A stretch of 64,000 nucleotides of DNA. Source: Methylobacterium sp. WSM2598 (lineage in GTDB: Bacteria; Pseudomonadota; Alphaproteobacteria; Rhizobiales; Beijerinckiaceae). The notes under the pieces were generated by a model. That model did no database searches and was not told the DNA's origin. It saw only the letters and a list, made by a program, of their open reading frames with translations. How positions within the stretch are numbered: position 1 is the stretch's first letter; each line of letters opens with the position of its first letter. The stretch spans positions 3,152,078 to 3,216,077 of the forward strand of contig NZ_KB900609.1 of the NCBI RefSeq assembly GCF_000379105.1, read 5' to 3'. A program made the position numbers and the translations under genes. Of this stretch, positions 8,572 through 17,583 are shown in pieces.

Positions 8572-9226
8572 CCCCGTCAAGCGCGCCGAGCTGCAGCCGG
8601 GCACGCCGCGCGAGCGCGCCCTCATGGACACCGACGCGCGCCTCGACGATCGCGCGGCCGAGGCGGCGCAGCTCGCCGCGCTCAAGGATCCGGCGACGAC
8701 GCCGGAGGCGATCGAGCCATATCTCGCCTGGGATCGGTCGGCCGACGTCTGGGATCCCGACTGGCCGGACGCGGTGCGCCGGAGCGTGATCGCGCACGCC
8801 CCGCAGGTCCACGCCTACAAGGGCACGCCGCTCGCGACCCGGGCGGCGCTCGCCGCCTACGGCATGGACGCGGAGATTTCCGAGTGGTGGCAGCAATCCC
8901 CGCAAGGAAAACCCTACACGTTCAAGATCACGGCGCACGTGCACTCGCCGCTCTACTCGGGCGGCAACCTGATCGACCCGCGCACGGTCAAGATCATTTA
9001 CGGGACCCTGGTGCGCGCCAAGCCGGTCTCGCGCGCGTTCGACCTCACGCTCGCGGCGGGGCTGTCGACGCAGCTCGGCGCGGGTGCGGGCGCGGTCGCC
9101 CGCGCGCGGGTGCGGGTCGCGGCCTACGCCGACACGCTTGAGCGCTGCACCGCCACGGTCGGCGCCGCCGGCCTCCTCGTCGCCCGCTCCTCGATCCGCC
9201 TCATGCTGGTGAACCTCGATGTCTGA
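8564..9226 (+). CDS. Phage tail protein I
   Basis: A 220-residue gpI homologue. It shows the ERALMDTDARLDD start, IEPYLAWDRSADVWDPDWP, and VHAYKGTPLATRAALAAYG followed by the SEWWQQSPQGKPYTFKI segment, all hallmarks of P2 I. It overlaps both neighbours by eight bases, typical of the J-I-fibre block. It links the baseplate wedge to the fibre encoded next. Confidence 0.93.
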   Translation: MTDPVKRAELQPGTPRERALMDTDARLDDRAAEAAQLAALKDPATTPEAIEPYLAWDRSADVWDPDWPDAVRRSVIAHAPQVHAYKGTPLATRAALAAYGMDAEISEWWQQSPQGKPYTFKITAHVHSPLYSGGNLIDPRTVKIIYGTLVRAKPVSRAFDLTLAAGLSTQLGAGAGAVARARVRVAAYADTLERCTATVGAAGLLVARSSIRLMLVNLDV

Positions 9227-9782
9227 TCCCCTGGTTTTGACCCTCACGCGGCCGGGCCTGGCCGCGTGCGTGCGCGCGCAGGGCGACGGCCTGCAAGCCG
9301 TCGTCGACCGGGTTGCGGTCGGCCGCGGCGTCGCCTCCGGCCTCATTTACGCAGGGTATACGCCGAGCAAGGATGCGACGGCCCTGCAGAACGAGGTGAT
9401 CCGGGTCCCGGTGATCTCGGGCTCGAAGCTCGGCGCCCCCGGCCAGGCCAGGTTTCGCGTGCTGGCCGAGGTGCCGAAGACGTCGAGCCCCTCGGAGTAC
9501 GCGATCCGAGAGGTCGGGTTCTACCTGAGCGACGGCACGCTGCTCGCGCTCTGGTCGGATCCGACGCCGGGGTTCGTGCTGGCCTCGAAGACCGCCCTCG
9601 CCGACGTGGCGTTTTCGATGGATCTCGTCCTCGACCAGATCCCCACCAACGCGCTCACGCTCGCGGTCCTGGAGCCGGAAATCCCCGAATGGGCGGCGGC
9701 GATCGCCGAGCTGCTCGGCGCCTCGGCGGGATCCTGGCGCGACGGCATTCGCTTCGTGCTGCGGCGCGATTTTCATCTCTGA
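9219..9782 (+). CDS. Tail-collar fibre N-terminal-type protein
   Basis: A 187-residue protein resembling the baseplate-anchoring N-terminus of P2 gpH-type fibres (DUF3751/tail-collar domain): YTPSKDATALQNEVIRVPV and SPSEYAIREVGFYLSDGTLLALWSDP are the recognisable blocks. Unlike P2 H it stops after this adaptor part, so the receptor-binding part must come from separate proteins such as those at 9801, 19379 or 21803. Confidence 0.82.
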   Translation: MSDPLVLTLTRPGLAACVRAQGDGLQAVVDRVAVGRGVASGLIYAGYTPSKDATALQNEVIRVPVISGSKLGAPGQARFRVLAEVPKTSSPSEYAIREVGFYLSDGTLLALWSDPTPGFVLASKTALADVAFSMDLVLDQIPTNALTLAVLEPEIPEWAAAIAELLGASAGSWRDGIRFVLRRDFHL

Positions 9783-9800
9783 TCCGAAGGAACTCCGCAG

Positions 9801-10571
9801 ATGACGACGGTAGTCGACGCCCTGACCGATGCCACGACCGCGGTCAATGCCGCGCTCGCGCAGTGGCAGACGCTCTACAATCAGGTCGTGGCCCAGGGCG
9901 CGACCAACGTGACCAACATCACAAACATCATCAACAACTTTCAGAACCGCCCGCGGTCGCTTCAGATCTTCGTCGACCCCTCGAACGGGTCCGATACGAC
10001 CGGGTCCGGCGCACTGCAAGCGCCCTACCGTAGCCTCGACAAGGCGATCGAGAACCTTTACCTGGACGGCAAGACCGAAATCATCTGCCTCGGCGATGTG
10101 CAGCTCAATTATTACCGCGCACTGTACTCTGACATCACGATCGTCGGCGCGACCCTGGACACGCCCGACAACTCGACCCCCTACGCGTCGGCTCAGCGCC
10201 AGTTGACCTTCCGCAACGAGGCGCTGAACTCGCCGCTGCCGTTCTACGGCCGGGTTCCGGGCGGGTTCATCGCCGGCACGGCCAATATCACCTTCGGCTA
10301 CCTGGATATCATGCTGCCGAACCCGTCATCGGACGTGACGTTCCCGTACTGCATCCAGACCTCCGGGCAGATCAACGCGAACAACGTCACCATCGCGGCC
10401 CCGTCCGGAAGTCTTGCCAAGCTGATCCGCACCGAAGCGGGCTTCCACTCCTCGTTCTACTTCAGCGGGTCGCTCGGCGCGAACGCCGCGGGCCGGGTCT
10501 TTTCCGGCGTGGCGGCCGGCGTCAACCCGAACAACTACAGCGTTTACACGTCGAGCCTCACCTCGGCGTGA
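9801..10571 (+). CDS. Beta-helix-like tail fibre/spike protein
   Basis: A 256-residue protein. The N-terminal 55 residues form an Asn/Thr-rich helix (NVTNITNIINNFQ). Then comes IFVDPSNGSDTTGSG and APYRSLDKAIENLYL, the opening of right-handed beta-helix domains (DUF1565-like), and short repeating strands (TIVG, GTANITFGYLDI, NANNVTIAAP). This suggests a short receptor-binding spike attached to the preceding adaptor. No catalytic residues can be identified. Confidence 0.6.
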   Translation: MTTVVDALTDATTAVNAALAQWQTLYNQVVAQGATNVTNITNIINNFQNRPRSLQIFVDPSNGSDTTGSGALQAPYRSLDKAIENLYLDGKTEIICLGDVQLNYYRALYSDITIVGATLDTPDNSTPYASAQRQLTFRNEALNSPLPFYGRVPGGFIAGTANITFGYLDIMLPNPSSDVTFPYCIQTSGQINANNVTIAAPSGSLAKLIRTEAGFHSSFYFSGSLGANAAGRVFSGVAAGVNPNNYSVYTSSLTSA

Positions 10572-10600
10572 TCCCCCGCCCCCGACAGGATCCCGCGCTC

Positions 10601-11113
10601 ATGCCGCAGACCTCCGCCGATGTCCTCGCCGCGCTCAGTCTCGATCACGGGGCCGAGAGCTTCCGCGACGCACCCGTCGCCTTTCTGCGCGCCCGCGGCG
10701 TGCCCGACGCCGTGATCGTTCCGGCCGTGCGCGCCAAGCTCGCCGCGCTGGTCGACGCCAAGGCGGAGGCCCTGCGGCTCGCCCTGGTCACGCCCGGCGC
10801 CGGGCAGGCCATGGAGTACCAGGAGGTGCGCGCGCAGGCGGGCGCCGCGCTCGCCAGCTCCGGCGCCGTGAAGGCCTCGGATTATCCCATGCTGGCCGCC
10901 TCGATCGGGATCGACATCGATCCGCTGACCGGGGCCCCGGCCACCGACGTGCTCGGCGTCGCCCGGGCCGCGCGGGCGGCCGCCGCGGCGTGGGTCGAGG
11001 CCGGCGCCGCCATCCGCGCGGCGCGGCTCGCGGCCAAGGCCGCGATCGCCGCGGCCGCCACGCCCGAGGCCGCCGTGGCGGCCTTCGAGGCCGCGACCTG
11101 GCCGACCGCCTGA
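10601..11113 (+). CDS. Unknown tail-associated protein (fibre chaperone position)
   Basis: A 170-residue, Ala-rich helical protein. ATG at 10601 is preferred over the in-frame ATG at 10568, which overlaps the previous stop. It contains LVTPGAGQAMEYQEVRAQAG and long amphipathic Ala-rich helices near the C-terminus. The position straight after a fibre gene is that of a tail-fibre assembly chaperone. The TPGAGQAMEYQ block is common in phage tail accessory proteins, but I cannot name the function. Confidence 0.55.
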   Translation: MPQTSADVLAALSLDHGAESFRDAPVAFLRARGVPDAVIVPAVRAKLAALVDAKAEALRLALVTPGAGQAMEYQEVRAQAGAALASSGAVKASDYPMLAASIGIDIDPLTGAPATDVLGVARAARAAAAAWVEAGAAIRAARLAAKAAIAAAATPEAAVAAFEAATWPTA

Positions 11114-11157
11114 GTCCCGCCCGCCCGGGTGAGCCGGGCGCGCCCTTCGTCCCTCGC

Positions 11158-11181
11158 GCCGCCCTCGCCGGGCGGCTTTTT
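11158..11181 (+). terminator. Intrinsic terminator before the tail sheath gene
   Basis: A 7-bp GC stem (GCCGCCC/GGGCGGC) with a 5-base loop is followed by five T residues. It sits 45 bases after the fibre-associated gene and about 20 bases before the sheath start, so it separates the baseplate/fibre and sheath/tube transcripts or allows partial read-through. Confidence 0.75.
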
Positions 11182-11201
11182 CGTGTGTGGAGACCCCGCC
11201 C

Positions 11202-12488
11202 GTGACTGCACCCACCCTCGGCTATGTTGCGACCCGGCCCACCGACGATCCGATCGCGGTCGCCGGCGCCGATTTCTCGGCGGCCGCGCTGGTCTCGACC
11301 TCGGAGGACGCCGACGCGAGCGTCTTCCCGCTCAACGCGCCCGTGCGCTTTTCGAGCACGGACACCGCTTACGTCTCGAAGCTGGGCAGCGGCTACCTGG
11401 CCGACGCCGTGCGGCTCGTGAACGCGCAGCTCCGCGGCCTGGCCGCGGATATGATCGTGATCCGGGTCGCCGAGGGCACCAGCTCGGATCCGGCGGTGAA
11501 GCTGACCCAGACGCTCGCCAACGTCGTCGGCTCGGCGGGCAGCTCGACGGGCCTGTACGCGCTCCTGACCTGCGGCGAGGTCGTCAAAAAGGTGCCGCGC
11601 CTGGTCGGCGTGCCCGGCTACACCGCGCAGCAGCCCGAGGGCACCGGCGTCGCCAACCCCGTCGTGGCCGCCCTGCCGCCGATCCTCGACACCCTGCGCG
11701 CGTTCAACTTCTTTGACGTGGCGCCGGGCTCGGCCGAGGCCGCGATCGCGGCGCGCGCGACCTGCAGCTCTATGCGCATGATGCCGATCGGGCTCGCCGT
11801 GCGCGCGTACAAGTCCGTGGCGGGGTCGCTGGTCCTCACCACCATGCCGGCCAGCTCGGTCGCGATCGGCCTGGCGATCGCCGCGGACAACAACCTCGGC
11901 GGCCGCCCGTTCGACACCATCTGCAACCGCCCGGTCTACGGGATCGCCGACGTGAGCCGGCCGGTCGCGTTCTCGCTGATCGACGGCTCGACGGAAGGGC
12001 AGACCATGCTTGCCGGCGACGTCGCGATCATCGTGCGCGGCGAGAGCGCGAACGAGAACGCGATCAGTGAGGCCGGGTTCGTGTTCCTGGGCTGGGAGAC
12101 CTGCGACATCTCCGAGAACTGGACGCAGATGCACCAGGTCCGCGGCCAGGATTACATCGACGTCGAGGAGCTGCAGATCACCCGCCAGTATCTCGGCAAG
12201 CGCATGACCCCGCGCGTGCTCGAAAGCTGGCTCGCCTCGCTGAATTTCGCGATGCTCGACCACGTCAAGAACGATCCGCCGGACATCCTCGGCTACAAGA
12301 TCGCCTTTACGAAGGAACTCAACTCGGCCAACCAGGTCGAAAACGGCCTTCTGCGCATCCAGAGCTATATTCAGCAGGCGCCGATCTTCCTCGTCGCTCA
12401 GAACGACGTGCGGAAGTACCGCCCGGCCCTCGACGCGCTGGTGTCGACGGTGATCGCCAACGCCGGGCCGATGAGCGCCACGGTCTGA
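11202..12488 (+). CDS. Contractile tail sheath protein
   Basis: A 428-residue sheath. Family blocks include RPTDDPIAVAGADFSAAALV near the start and GLYALLTCGEVVKKVPRLV, with a C-terminal half containing RGQDYIDVEELQITRQYLG and LNFAMLDHVKNDPPDILG. The subunits polymerise around the tube and contract on infection. GTG at 11202 gives the short VTAPTLGYV N-terminus; an in-frame GTG at 11187 lies almost inside the terminator and is less likely. A 10-bp hairpin follows the stop. Confidence 0.93.
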   Translation: MTAPTLGYVATRPTDDPIAVAGADFSAAALVSTSEDADASVFPLNAPVRFSSTDTAYVSKLGSGYLADAVRLVNAQLRGLAADMIVIRVAEGTSSDPAVKLTQTLANVVGSAGSSTGLYALLTCGEVVKKVPRLVGVPGYTAQQPEGTGVANPVVAALPPILDTLRAFNFFDVAPGSAEAAIAARATCSSMRMMPIGLAVRAYKSVAGSLVLTTMPASSVAIGLAIAADNNLGGRPFDTICNRPVYGIADVSRPVAFSLIDGSTEGQTMLAGDVAIIVRGESANENAISEAGFVFLGWETCDISENWTQMHQVRGQDYIDVEELQITRQYLGKRMTPRVLESWLASLNFAMLDHVKNDPPDILGYKIAFTKELNSANQVENGLLRIQSYIQQAPIFLVAQNDVRKYRPALDALVSTVIANAGPMSATV

Positions 12489-12495
12489 TTTTGCC

Positions 12496-12522
12496 GGCCC
12501 GCGCCGCCCCTCGGCGCGGGCC
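12496..12522 (+). other. GC hairpin between sheath and tube genes
   Basis: A perfect 10-bp stem (GGCCCGCGCC/GGCGCGGGCC) with a 7-base loop starts 7 bases after the sheath stop. No T tract follows, so mRNA protection or attenuation is more likely than termination. Confidence 0.6.
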
Positions 12523-12554
12523 CCGCCTCCCTCCCGCCGTAAGGAGAGCCTGCC

Positions 12555-13082
12555 GTGGCTCAGGATATTCTGATTATCGAGGAAGTCGACGTGCGTCGGG
12601 CCGACGACGGCGACGATACGCGCGTGTTCACGCTCAATAAAATGGCGCTGCCGCCGATCAAGCGGAAGACCGCCGAGCATACGGCGGGCGGCGGCATCGG
12701 CACCGTGAATTATTCGCTGCCGATGGCGGACGCGATCGAGCCGAAGTTCTCGGTGAAGGGCGTCGACCTCGACGTGCTGACCAAGTTCGGGTTCTCGGCT
12801 GGCGTCAACGACAAGTGGACGTTCGCCGCGTCCCTGCGGAACAAGCGCACGAACAAGCTGCTCCCGCTGCGCGCGACCATTCAGGGCATTGTCTCGGAGT
12901 GGACGCCGGGCGAGCACAGCCCCGGCGAGCTGATCGACTGCGATCACGCGATGACCGAGGTCACGTATTACGAACTGGTCGTGAATAACGAGCAGATTTT
13001 CAAGTGGAGCTTCTACACCCGGGAATGGTTCTCGGGCGGCGTCGACGTCTTCGCCGAGTATCGCGCCGCGCTCGGCGTCTGA
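12555..13082 (+). CDS. Major tail tube protein
   Basis: A 175-residue tube protein with GTG start and an AAGGAGA ribosome site. It shows the P2 FII-like layout: DILIIEEVDVRRADDGDD at the start, NKMALPPIKRKTAEHTAGGG, and KFGFSAGVNDKWTFAASLR, with WTPGEHSPGELIDCDHAM near the end. Hexamers form the inner tube through which DNA passes. It lies between sheath and E/E' genes as in P2-like tails and is bracketed by hairpins. Confidence 0.9.
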   Translation: MAQDILIIEEVDVRRADDGDDTRVFTLNKMALPPIKRKTAEHTAGGGIGTVNYSLPMADAIEPKFSVKGVDLDVLTKFGFSAGVNDKWTFAASLRNKRTNKLLPLRATIQGIVSEWTPGEHSPGELIDCDHAMTEVTYYELVVNNEQIFKWSFYTREWFSGGVDVFAEYRAALGV

Positions 13083-13089
13083 CACGGGC

Positions 13090-13116
13090 GGGCGGCGGCC
13101 GACCGCGCCGCCGCCC
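13090..13116 (+). other. GC hairpin after the tube gene
   Basis: A perfect 10-bp stem (GGGCGGCGGC/GCCGCCGCCC) with a 7-base loop begins 7 bases after the tube stop, the same spacing as the hairpin after the sheath. No T tract. Confidence 0.6.
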
Positions 13117-13135
13117 CTCGCAGGGGAGGAGAACC

Positions 13136-13657
13136 ATGGACAGCTTCGAGACCCTCGCGCGCGACTACGCGCCGGCGGGCCAGGACGCGCCGCAGGCGGC
13201 CGCGCCGGCCGCCGAGGCGCCCAAGGGCCGGCGCGGCCGCAAACGGTCGCCCACGGCCAAGCCTGAGCCCGCGCCGGCCCCTGCCGCGCCGCCCCCGCCG
13301 GTGTTCGTCGGCGGCAAGGCGCGCTCGGAGGCGATCCCGCTCGACTATCCCGTCGCCTACGCCGGCCGGACCTATGCCGAGGTCGTGCTGCGCCGGCCGA
13401 CCGCCGGCGAGGTCGGGGCCTACCTCGACGCGCTCGCCGCCGGCGGCGAGGGGCTTTTGCCCGTGTTCTACGCCGCGGACGGATCGCCGATCCCGCGCGA
13501 GGTCCTCGCCGTCCTCGACGACGACGACGACGTGCGGATTTGGGGGCGCGTCGCGGATTTTTTGCCTTCCCGCTTGCGGGCGCTTCTCGAAGCGACCGCG
13601 GGCGCGAATTCCAGCCCGCCCGCTGGCGAGAGTACCGGGCGGACATCATCGACCTGA
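13136..13657 (+). CDS. Tail assembly chaperone, zero-frame product (gpE-like)
   Basis: A 173-residue protein with a Pro/Ala/Lys-rich N-terminus and a folded core (IPLDYPVAYAGRTYAEVVLR, PTAGEVGAYLDAL), matching the small chaperone that sits between tube and tape measure genes. Near its end codons GAT TTT TTG contain the heptamer T-TTT-TTG at 13558-13564. It would coat the tape measure during tail assembly, together with a longer frameshift product. The zero-frame tail after the heptamer (PSRLRALLEATAG and on) looks less conserved than the -1 continuation. Confidence 0.82.
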   Translation: MDSFETLARDYAPAGQDAPQAAAPAAEAPKGRRGRKRSPTAKPEPAPAPAAPPPPVFVGGKARSEAIPLDYPVAYAGRTYAEVVLRRPTAGEVGAYLDALAAGGEGLLPVFYAADGSPIPREVLAVLDDDDDVRIWGRVADFLPSRLRALLEATAGANSSPPAGESTGRTSST

Positions 13658-13755
13658 TCGGCGGCACCCGGGTCGAGCTGGACGCGCTCGCCTGGGATGA
13701 CTTTTGCCGCGAGTGGCTGTGCGCCGAGCGGCGCAGCGCGAGACCGAAAGGCTAG
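13136..13755 (+). CDS. Tail assembly chaperone, -1 frameshift product (gpE+E'-like)
   Basis: If ribosomes slip back one base on T-TTT-TTG at 13558-13564, translation continues in the -1 frame to the stop at 13755, giving about 206 residues. The new C-terminus contains RWREYRADIIDLIGGTRVE and AWDDFCREWLCAERR, a well-formed amphipathic domain that would have no start codon of its own in a sensible place. P2 E/E' uses the same T-TTT-TTG type of site at this position. The tape measure gene starts 3 bases after this stop. Confidence 0.8.
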
Positions 13756-13758
13756 GCC

Positions 13759-16700
13759 GTGGCGAACAAGGTTGCCTCGCTCGTCATCCGCTTGACCGAT
13801 GACGTCTCGGGCCCGGCCGGCAAAGCCGCCGGCGCGCTGCGCAACCTCGCCGGCGCCGGCGACGGCCTGGCGCGCCTGAAAAACGCGGCCGCCGGGCTCG
13901 ACGGCCTCGGCGCCAAGATGCGCCAGGCGCGCCAGGCGGCCGAGGCGGCCGCGAAAGAGCTGGCCGCGGCCGAGCGCAAGGTCGCGTTCTTCCGGCGCTC
14001 GAAGGCCTCGGGCTCGGCGAACTACGCGGCGTTTCAGGCCTCCGGCGAGGTCGACGCGGCCGAGGCGCGCCTGCGCGCGGCCCGCCAGGCGGCGGCCGCC
14101 CGCACCCGCGAGCTGGCCGCGCTCAAGCGCCAGCACACCGAGCAAAAGCAGGCCGCGCGCGGCCTCGCGACCAGCCTCGGCGGCGCGACCGCCGCCGTCG
14201 AGGGCGCGCGCGGCGCCGAGACCGGGCTCGCCTCGGCGACGGCCGCGGCGAACGCGCAGCTCGCGAAGCAGCCCGGCTTGCTCCGGGCGGCCGGCAAGGG
14301 CGCGGGGCAGCTCGCGCAGGCGACGCACGACGTCGCCGCGAAAATGAGCCAGTCGACGCAGCGCCAGCTCGCGGCCGCCGAGGCGAGCCGGCGCATGGTC
14401 TCGGGCATGGGCGCCGCCGGCCAGGCCGCCCGCGACGCGCGCGACGAGGCGCTCGCCCTCGCGGCCAAGCGCGCCCGCGACGCCGAGGAGCACGCGACCG
14501 CCCGGCGCGACGCGGCCAAGACCCTCGCCAGCATGGGCGGCCTCTACGTCGGCCACAAAGTGCACGAGGGCACGCACGCGGTCCTGCACACCTATAGGGA
14601 ATTCGACAAAGAGCGGCACTTTGCCAAGGCCGTGATGGGGCTCACCGACGAACAGCAAGAGCCCCTGATCGAACAGGCGATCCACATGGGCGCCAGCACG
14701 AAATACAACGACGTGCAGGTGCTCGAAGCGCAGCGCGAGCTGGCCGCGCGCGGCCTCAAGCGGGACTCCGTCATGGGGTTGATGAGCCCCGCGGCCAATC
14801 TCGGCATGTCGCTCGACCTGAGCCTACCGGCCGCCGTTCGGCAAATGGAGGGCGCGATTTTCGGCTTTAAGAAGCCGATCGCGACCTTAGAGGAGGCGAT
14901 GGCATCGGCGAAGCAAACCGCCGACGTGCAGGTCAAGGCCGCGAAAATCTCGGGCATGACGCCGGAGGATATCTCGCAGACCTACACTTACGGCGCGCAG
15001 CCGGCGCAAATGGCGGGGCTCTCGGAGCAAACCCTGCTCGCGTTCGGCGCGATGTCGAAGAAAGCCAATATGGGAGGCGACCAGGCCGGCACGGCATTTC
15101 GGGCGCTGGTCGCGAATGCGTTGTCGCCGACCCGCAAAGCGAAAGAAGCCATGCTTGCCAATGGCTTCGACTATAAGAATTACCAGCGCAACCCCGACAA
15201 GATCGACACCGAGGCCTTTAAGCGCACGGTCGCGGCGCAGTATGGCGTGCAGCTCGACAAGAGCACGACGCAAGGCCTCGACAAGATTTTCACCGATAAG
15301 AAGATGATCGCGGACCCGTCGAAATTCACGCCGGCCGTGCTGAAACTTCTCTCGGATAATCTGGGCGGCGACGACGCGAAATCGAAAAAGTCGATCGCCG
15401 GGCTCGCCAATCGGTTCCGGGACTCGTCGATGCGCGGCGTCGACGCGAACGCCATGGTCGGCGACCTCATGAAGGCAATCGTCGGCAATCCGGCGTTCGC
15501 CAACGCGTTCTTCGGAAGCAAGCAGGGCGCTCGGATCGCGAACGCGCTCGGCAACCCCGAAGAATTTAGGCACATGCTCGACGAATTGCTCGGGCATTCC
15601 GAGGGCTATTCGGAAAAGATCGCGAAAGAGCGGATGAGCGGGTTCGACGGCGCGATGTCGCGCCTCGAAGGGTCGATCAAAAACCTTGAAACGGCGGCGG
15701 GCCGCGCGTTCGACGACGGCGGCAAGGGGGGCTTTTTGACCCACCTCACCGACGCGGCCGCGCACGCGGTGCAGGGGCTCGCCGAGCTGCCGCGGCCCGC
15801 GCTCGCGGCGGCCGGCGCGCTCGCCTGGCTCGGCGGCAAGATCGCCACCGGCGCCGGGACGCTCGGCCTGATCGGCGCGGCGATCTCGCTGCGCGCCTCG
15901 GCGACCGCGCTCACCGCGGCGGCCGGGCGCCTGGCGCTCGGCGGCGCGGCCGGCGGGGCGGCGAGCACCGCGGCCGGGGCGGCCGCCGGCGGCGGCGTGC
16001 TCGCGGCGGCCTCGGCCGTGATCGGCGGGGCGATCACCGCCGGGACCCTGAGCGTCGGGGCTCTCGTCGGGGCCAAGCTTGAGTCGGCCGAGGCCGTGAA
16101 CGAGGGCGGCCTCCCGGCCCTGCTCCGGGGCGAGGAGACGCCGACCGCGCGGATCGCCCGCGAGTTGGCCGAGGCGCAGCGCAAGCGCGGCACCGTGGCC
16201 GACCTCGACGAGCGGATCGCGGCCGAGCGCGCGACGATCGAGCGGCTCACGGCGCCAGCGCCCGAGCCGGGCATGCTCGACCGCGTCATCGGCAAGCTCG
16301 CCGACATCGTCGACGGCGACGCCGGGGCCGAGCGCGCGAAGGCGACCACGGCCGAGGTCGGCAAGGCCGAGGCGCGGATCAAGGGGCTGCAGGCCGAGCG
16401 CGACGCGCTCACGGGCCGGCGCGAGGGTCCGGCCGACCAGCTCGACCGCCGGGCGGTGCGGGACAAGCGCGCGCCGGCACCGGAGGCCGCGCCGGGTTCA
16501 GCCGAGCCGCCTCGCCGCCAAGTTGAGCGGGCGCGCGGCCCGGCCGACCAGATCGACCGCCGGGTCGAGCGGGCCCGGCTCGCGCCGGCGCCGGCGGCCG
16601 CGCCGGGCTCAGCCGAGCCGCCTCGCCGCCAAGTTGAGCGGGCGCGCGGCCCGGCCGACCAGATCGACCGCCAGGTCGAGCGGGCCCGGCTCGCGCCGGC

Positions 16701-17130
16701 GCCGGCGGCCGTGCCCGGCCTGACGCGCGGCCCGGCCGACCAGGGCGATCGCGCGGCCGAGCGGCTCAAGCGCGTGCGCGAGGGGCTCTCGGCTCTCGAC
16801 GCTCAGACGGTCGCCCCGAAGGTCGACACCGCCGGGCTCGACCAGCTCGACGCCAAGAGCGACCAGACCAAGGGCAAGTTGGCCGAGATCACCGCCGCGA
16901 CGGTCAAGCCGGACGTCGACGCCAGCGGTCTCGACGCGCTGATCGCCAAGGGCGAGCGGGCGCTCGCGATCCTGCGCCAGGTCGCCTCGGCCGCCACCGG
17001 GGCGAACGCCTCGATCGGCCGGGTCAACGCCGCGGCCGCCGCCCGCCCGGCCGCGGCCGCCGGGTCCTCGGCCGCCGGGTCCTCGGCCGGTCTGAACGTG
17101 CGCGGCGCGCTCTCCGATAACTTCGCATGA
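13759..17130 (+). CDS. Tail tape measure protein
   Basis: A 1123-residue protein with GTG start. The first 250 residues are Ala-rich coiled coil that the E/E' chaperones would coat. The conserved tape-measure region has HKVHEGTHAVLHTYREFDKE, GASTKYNDVQVLEAQRELA, and AQPAQMAGLSEQTLLAFGAM with MGGDQAGTAFRALVANAL. A Gly/Ala hydrophobic segment near residues 680-780 suits membrane entry. The C-terminus has near-repeats built on RGPADQIDRR and RLAPAPAA (about 16430-16740). Length sets tail length. No lytic domain is seen. Confidence 0.92.
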   Translation: MANKVASLVIRLTDDVSGPAGKAAGALRNLAGAGDGLARLKNAAAGLDGLGAKMRQARQAAEAAAKELAAAERKVAFFRRSKASGSANYAAFQASGEVDAAEARLRAARQAAAARTRELAALKRQHTEQKQAARGLATSLGGATAAVEGARGAETGLASATAAANAQLAKQPGLLRAAGKGAGQLAQATHDVAAKMSQSTQRQLAAAEASRRMVSGMGAAGQAARDARDEALALAAKRARDAEEHATARRDAAKTLASMGGLYVGHKVHEGTHAVLHTYREFDKERHFAKAVMGLTDEQQEPLIEQAIHMGASTKYNDVQVLEAQRELAARGLKRDSVMGLMSPAANLGMSLDLSLPAAVRQMEGAIFGFKKPIATLEEAMASAKQTADVQVKAAKISGMTPEDISQTYTYGAQPAQMAGLSEQTLLAFGAMSKKANMGGDQAGTAFRALVANALSPTRKAKEAMLANGFDYKNYQRNPDKIDTEAFKRTVAAQYGVQLDKSTTQGLDKIFTDKKMIADPSKFTPAVLKLLSDNLGGDDAKSKKSIAGLANRFRDSSMRGVDANAMVGDLMKAIVGNPAFANAFFGSKQGARIANALGNPEEFRHMLDELLGHSEGYSEKIAKERMSGFDGAMSRLEGSIKNLETAAGRAFDDGGKGGFLTHLTDAAAHAVQGLAELPRPALAAAGALAWLGGKIATGAGTLGLIGAAISLRASATALTAAAGRLALGGAAGGAASTAAGAAAGGGVLAAASAVIGGAITAGTLSVGALVGAKLESAEAVNEGGLPALLRGEETPTARIARELAEAQRKRGTVADLDERIAAERATIERLTAPAPEPGMLDRVIGKLADIVDGDAGAERAKATTAEVGKAEARIKGLQAERDALTGRREGPADQLDRRAVRDKRAPAPEAAPGSAEPPRRQVERARGPADQIDRRVERARLAPAPAAAPGSAEPPRRQVERARGPADQIDRQVERARLAPAPAAVPGLTRGPADQGDRAAERLKRVREGLSALDAQTVAPKVDTAGLDQLDAKSDQTKGKLAEITAATVKPDVDASGLDALIAKGERALAILRQVASAATGANASIGRVNAAAAARPAAAAGSSAAGSSAGLNVRGALSDNFA

Positions 17131-17144
17131 CTTAGGGGCGCGCC

Positions 17145-17579
17145 GTGCAATATATGATTGGTCCACTGATATTCGACACGTTTCCTTTCAGCGTGACGAG
17201 TGTCGAGCGCGAGGACACGTTCGATTATTCAAAGCACGACTTGCTGAGCCGGCGCAAAGGCTTCGAGGTCGCGGGCGCGGGCGACGACACGCTGACCCTC
17301 GGCGGCGAGTTCCTGCCCTACCACGTGGGCGGCCTGAGCGAGCTTGAGGCCGCCCGCGCGCTCAAAGACGGGGCGACCGAGCAGTTCGTTTTGCGCGGCG
17401 ACGGCTACGCGCTCGGCTGGTTCGTGATCACCTCGATCAAGGAAACCCACGGCGACGCGATCGCGCCGACCGGCGTCGCCTACAAGGTGAAATACGAAAT
17501 CAAGTTAGAGCGCGTCGACGATCCGGGCGAGGCCGCCGGCGCCAGTCTGATTTCCGACGTCCTGTCGCTGTTCGGATAA
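17145..17579 (+). CDS. Phage tail protein U (P2 gpU-like)
   Basis: A 144-residue P2 GpU-family protein: VTSVEREDTFDYSKHDLLSR, the GGEFLPYHVGGLSELEAAR run and LGWFVITSIKETH match the family. Starts possible at GTG 17145 or ATG 17154; GTG fits the usual length. gpU-type proteins cap or complete the contractile tail. It follows the tape measure and precedes X and D, the standard P2 order. Confidence 0.9.
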   Translation: MQYMIGPLIFDTFPFSVTSVEREDTFDYSKHDLLSRRKGFEVAGAGDDTLTLGGEFLPYHVGGLSELEAARALKDGATEQFVLRGDGYALGWFVITSIKETHGDAIAPTGVAYKVKYEIKLERVDDPGEAAGASLISDVLSLFG

Positions 17580-17583
17580 AGTC

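Noticed and set aside
152..13667. Long - strand open frames opposite the phage late genes, some over 400 codons
   Set aside because: They mirror GC-rich codon bias of the genuine + strand genes, are Arg/Ala/Gly-rich and have no ribosome sites.
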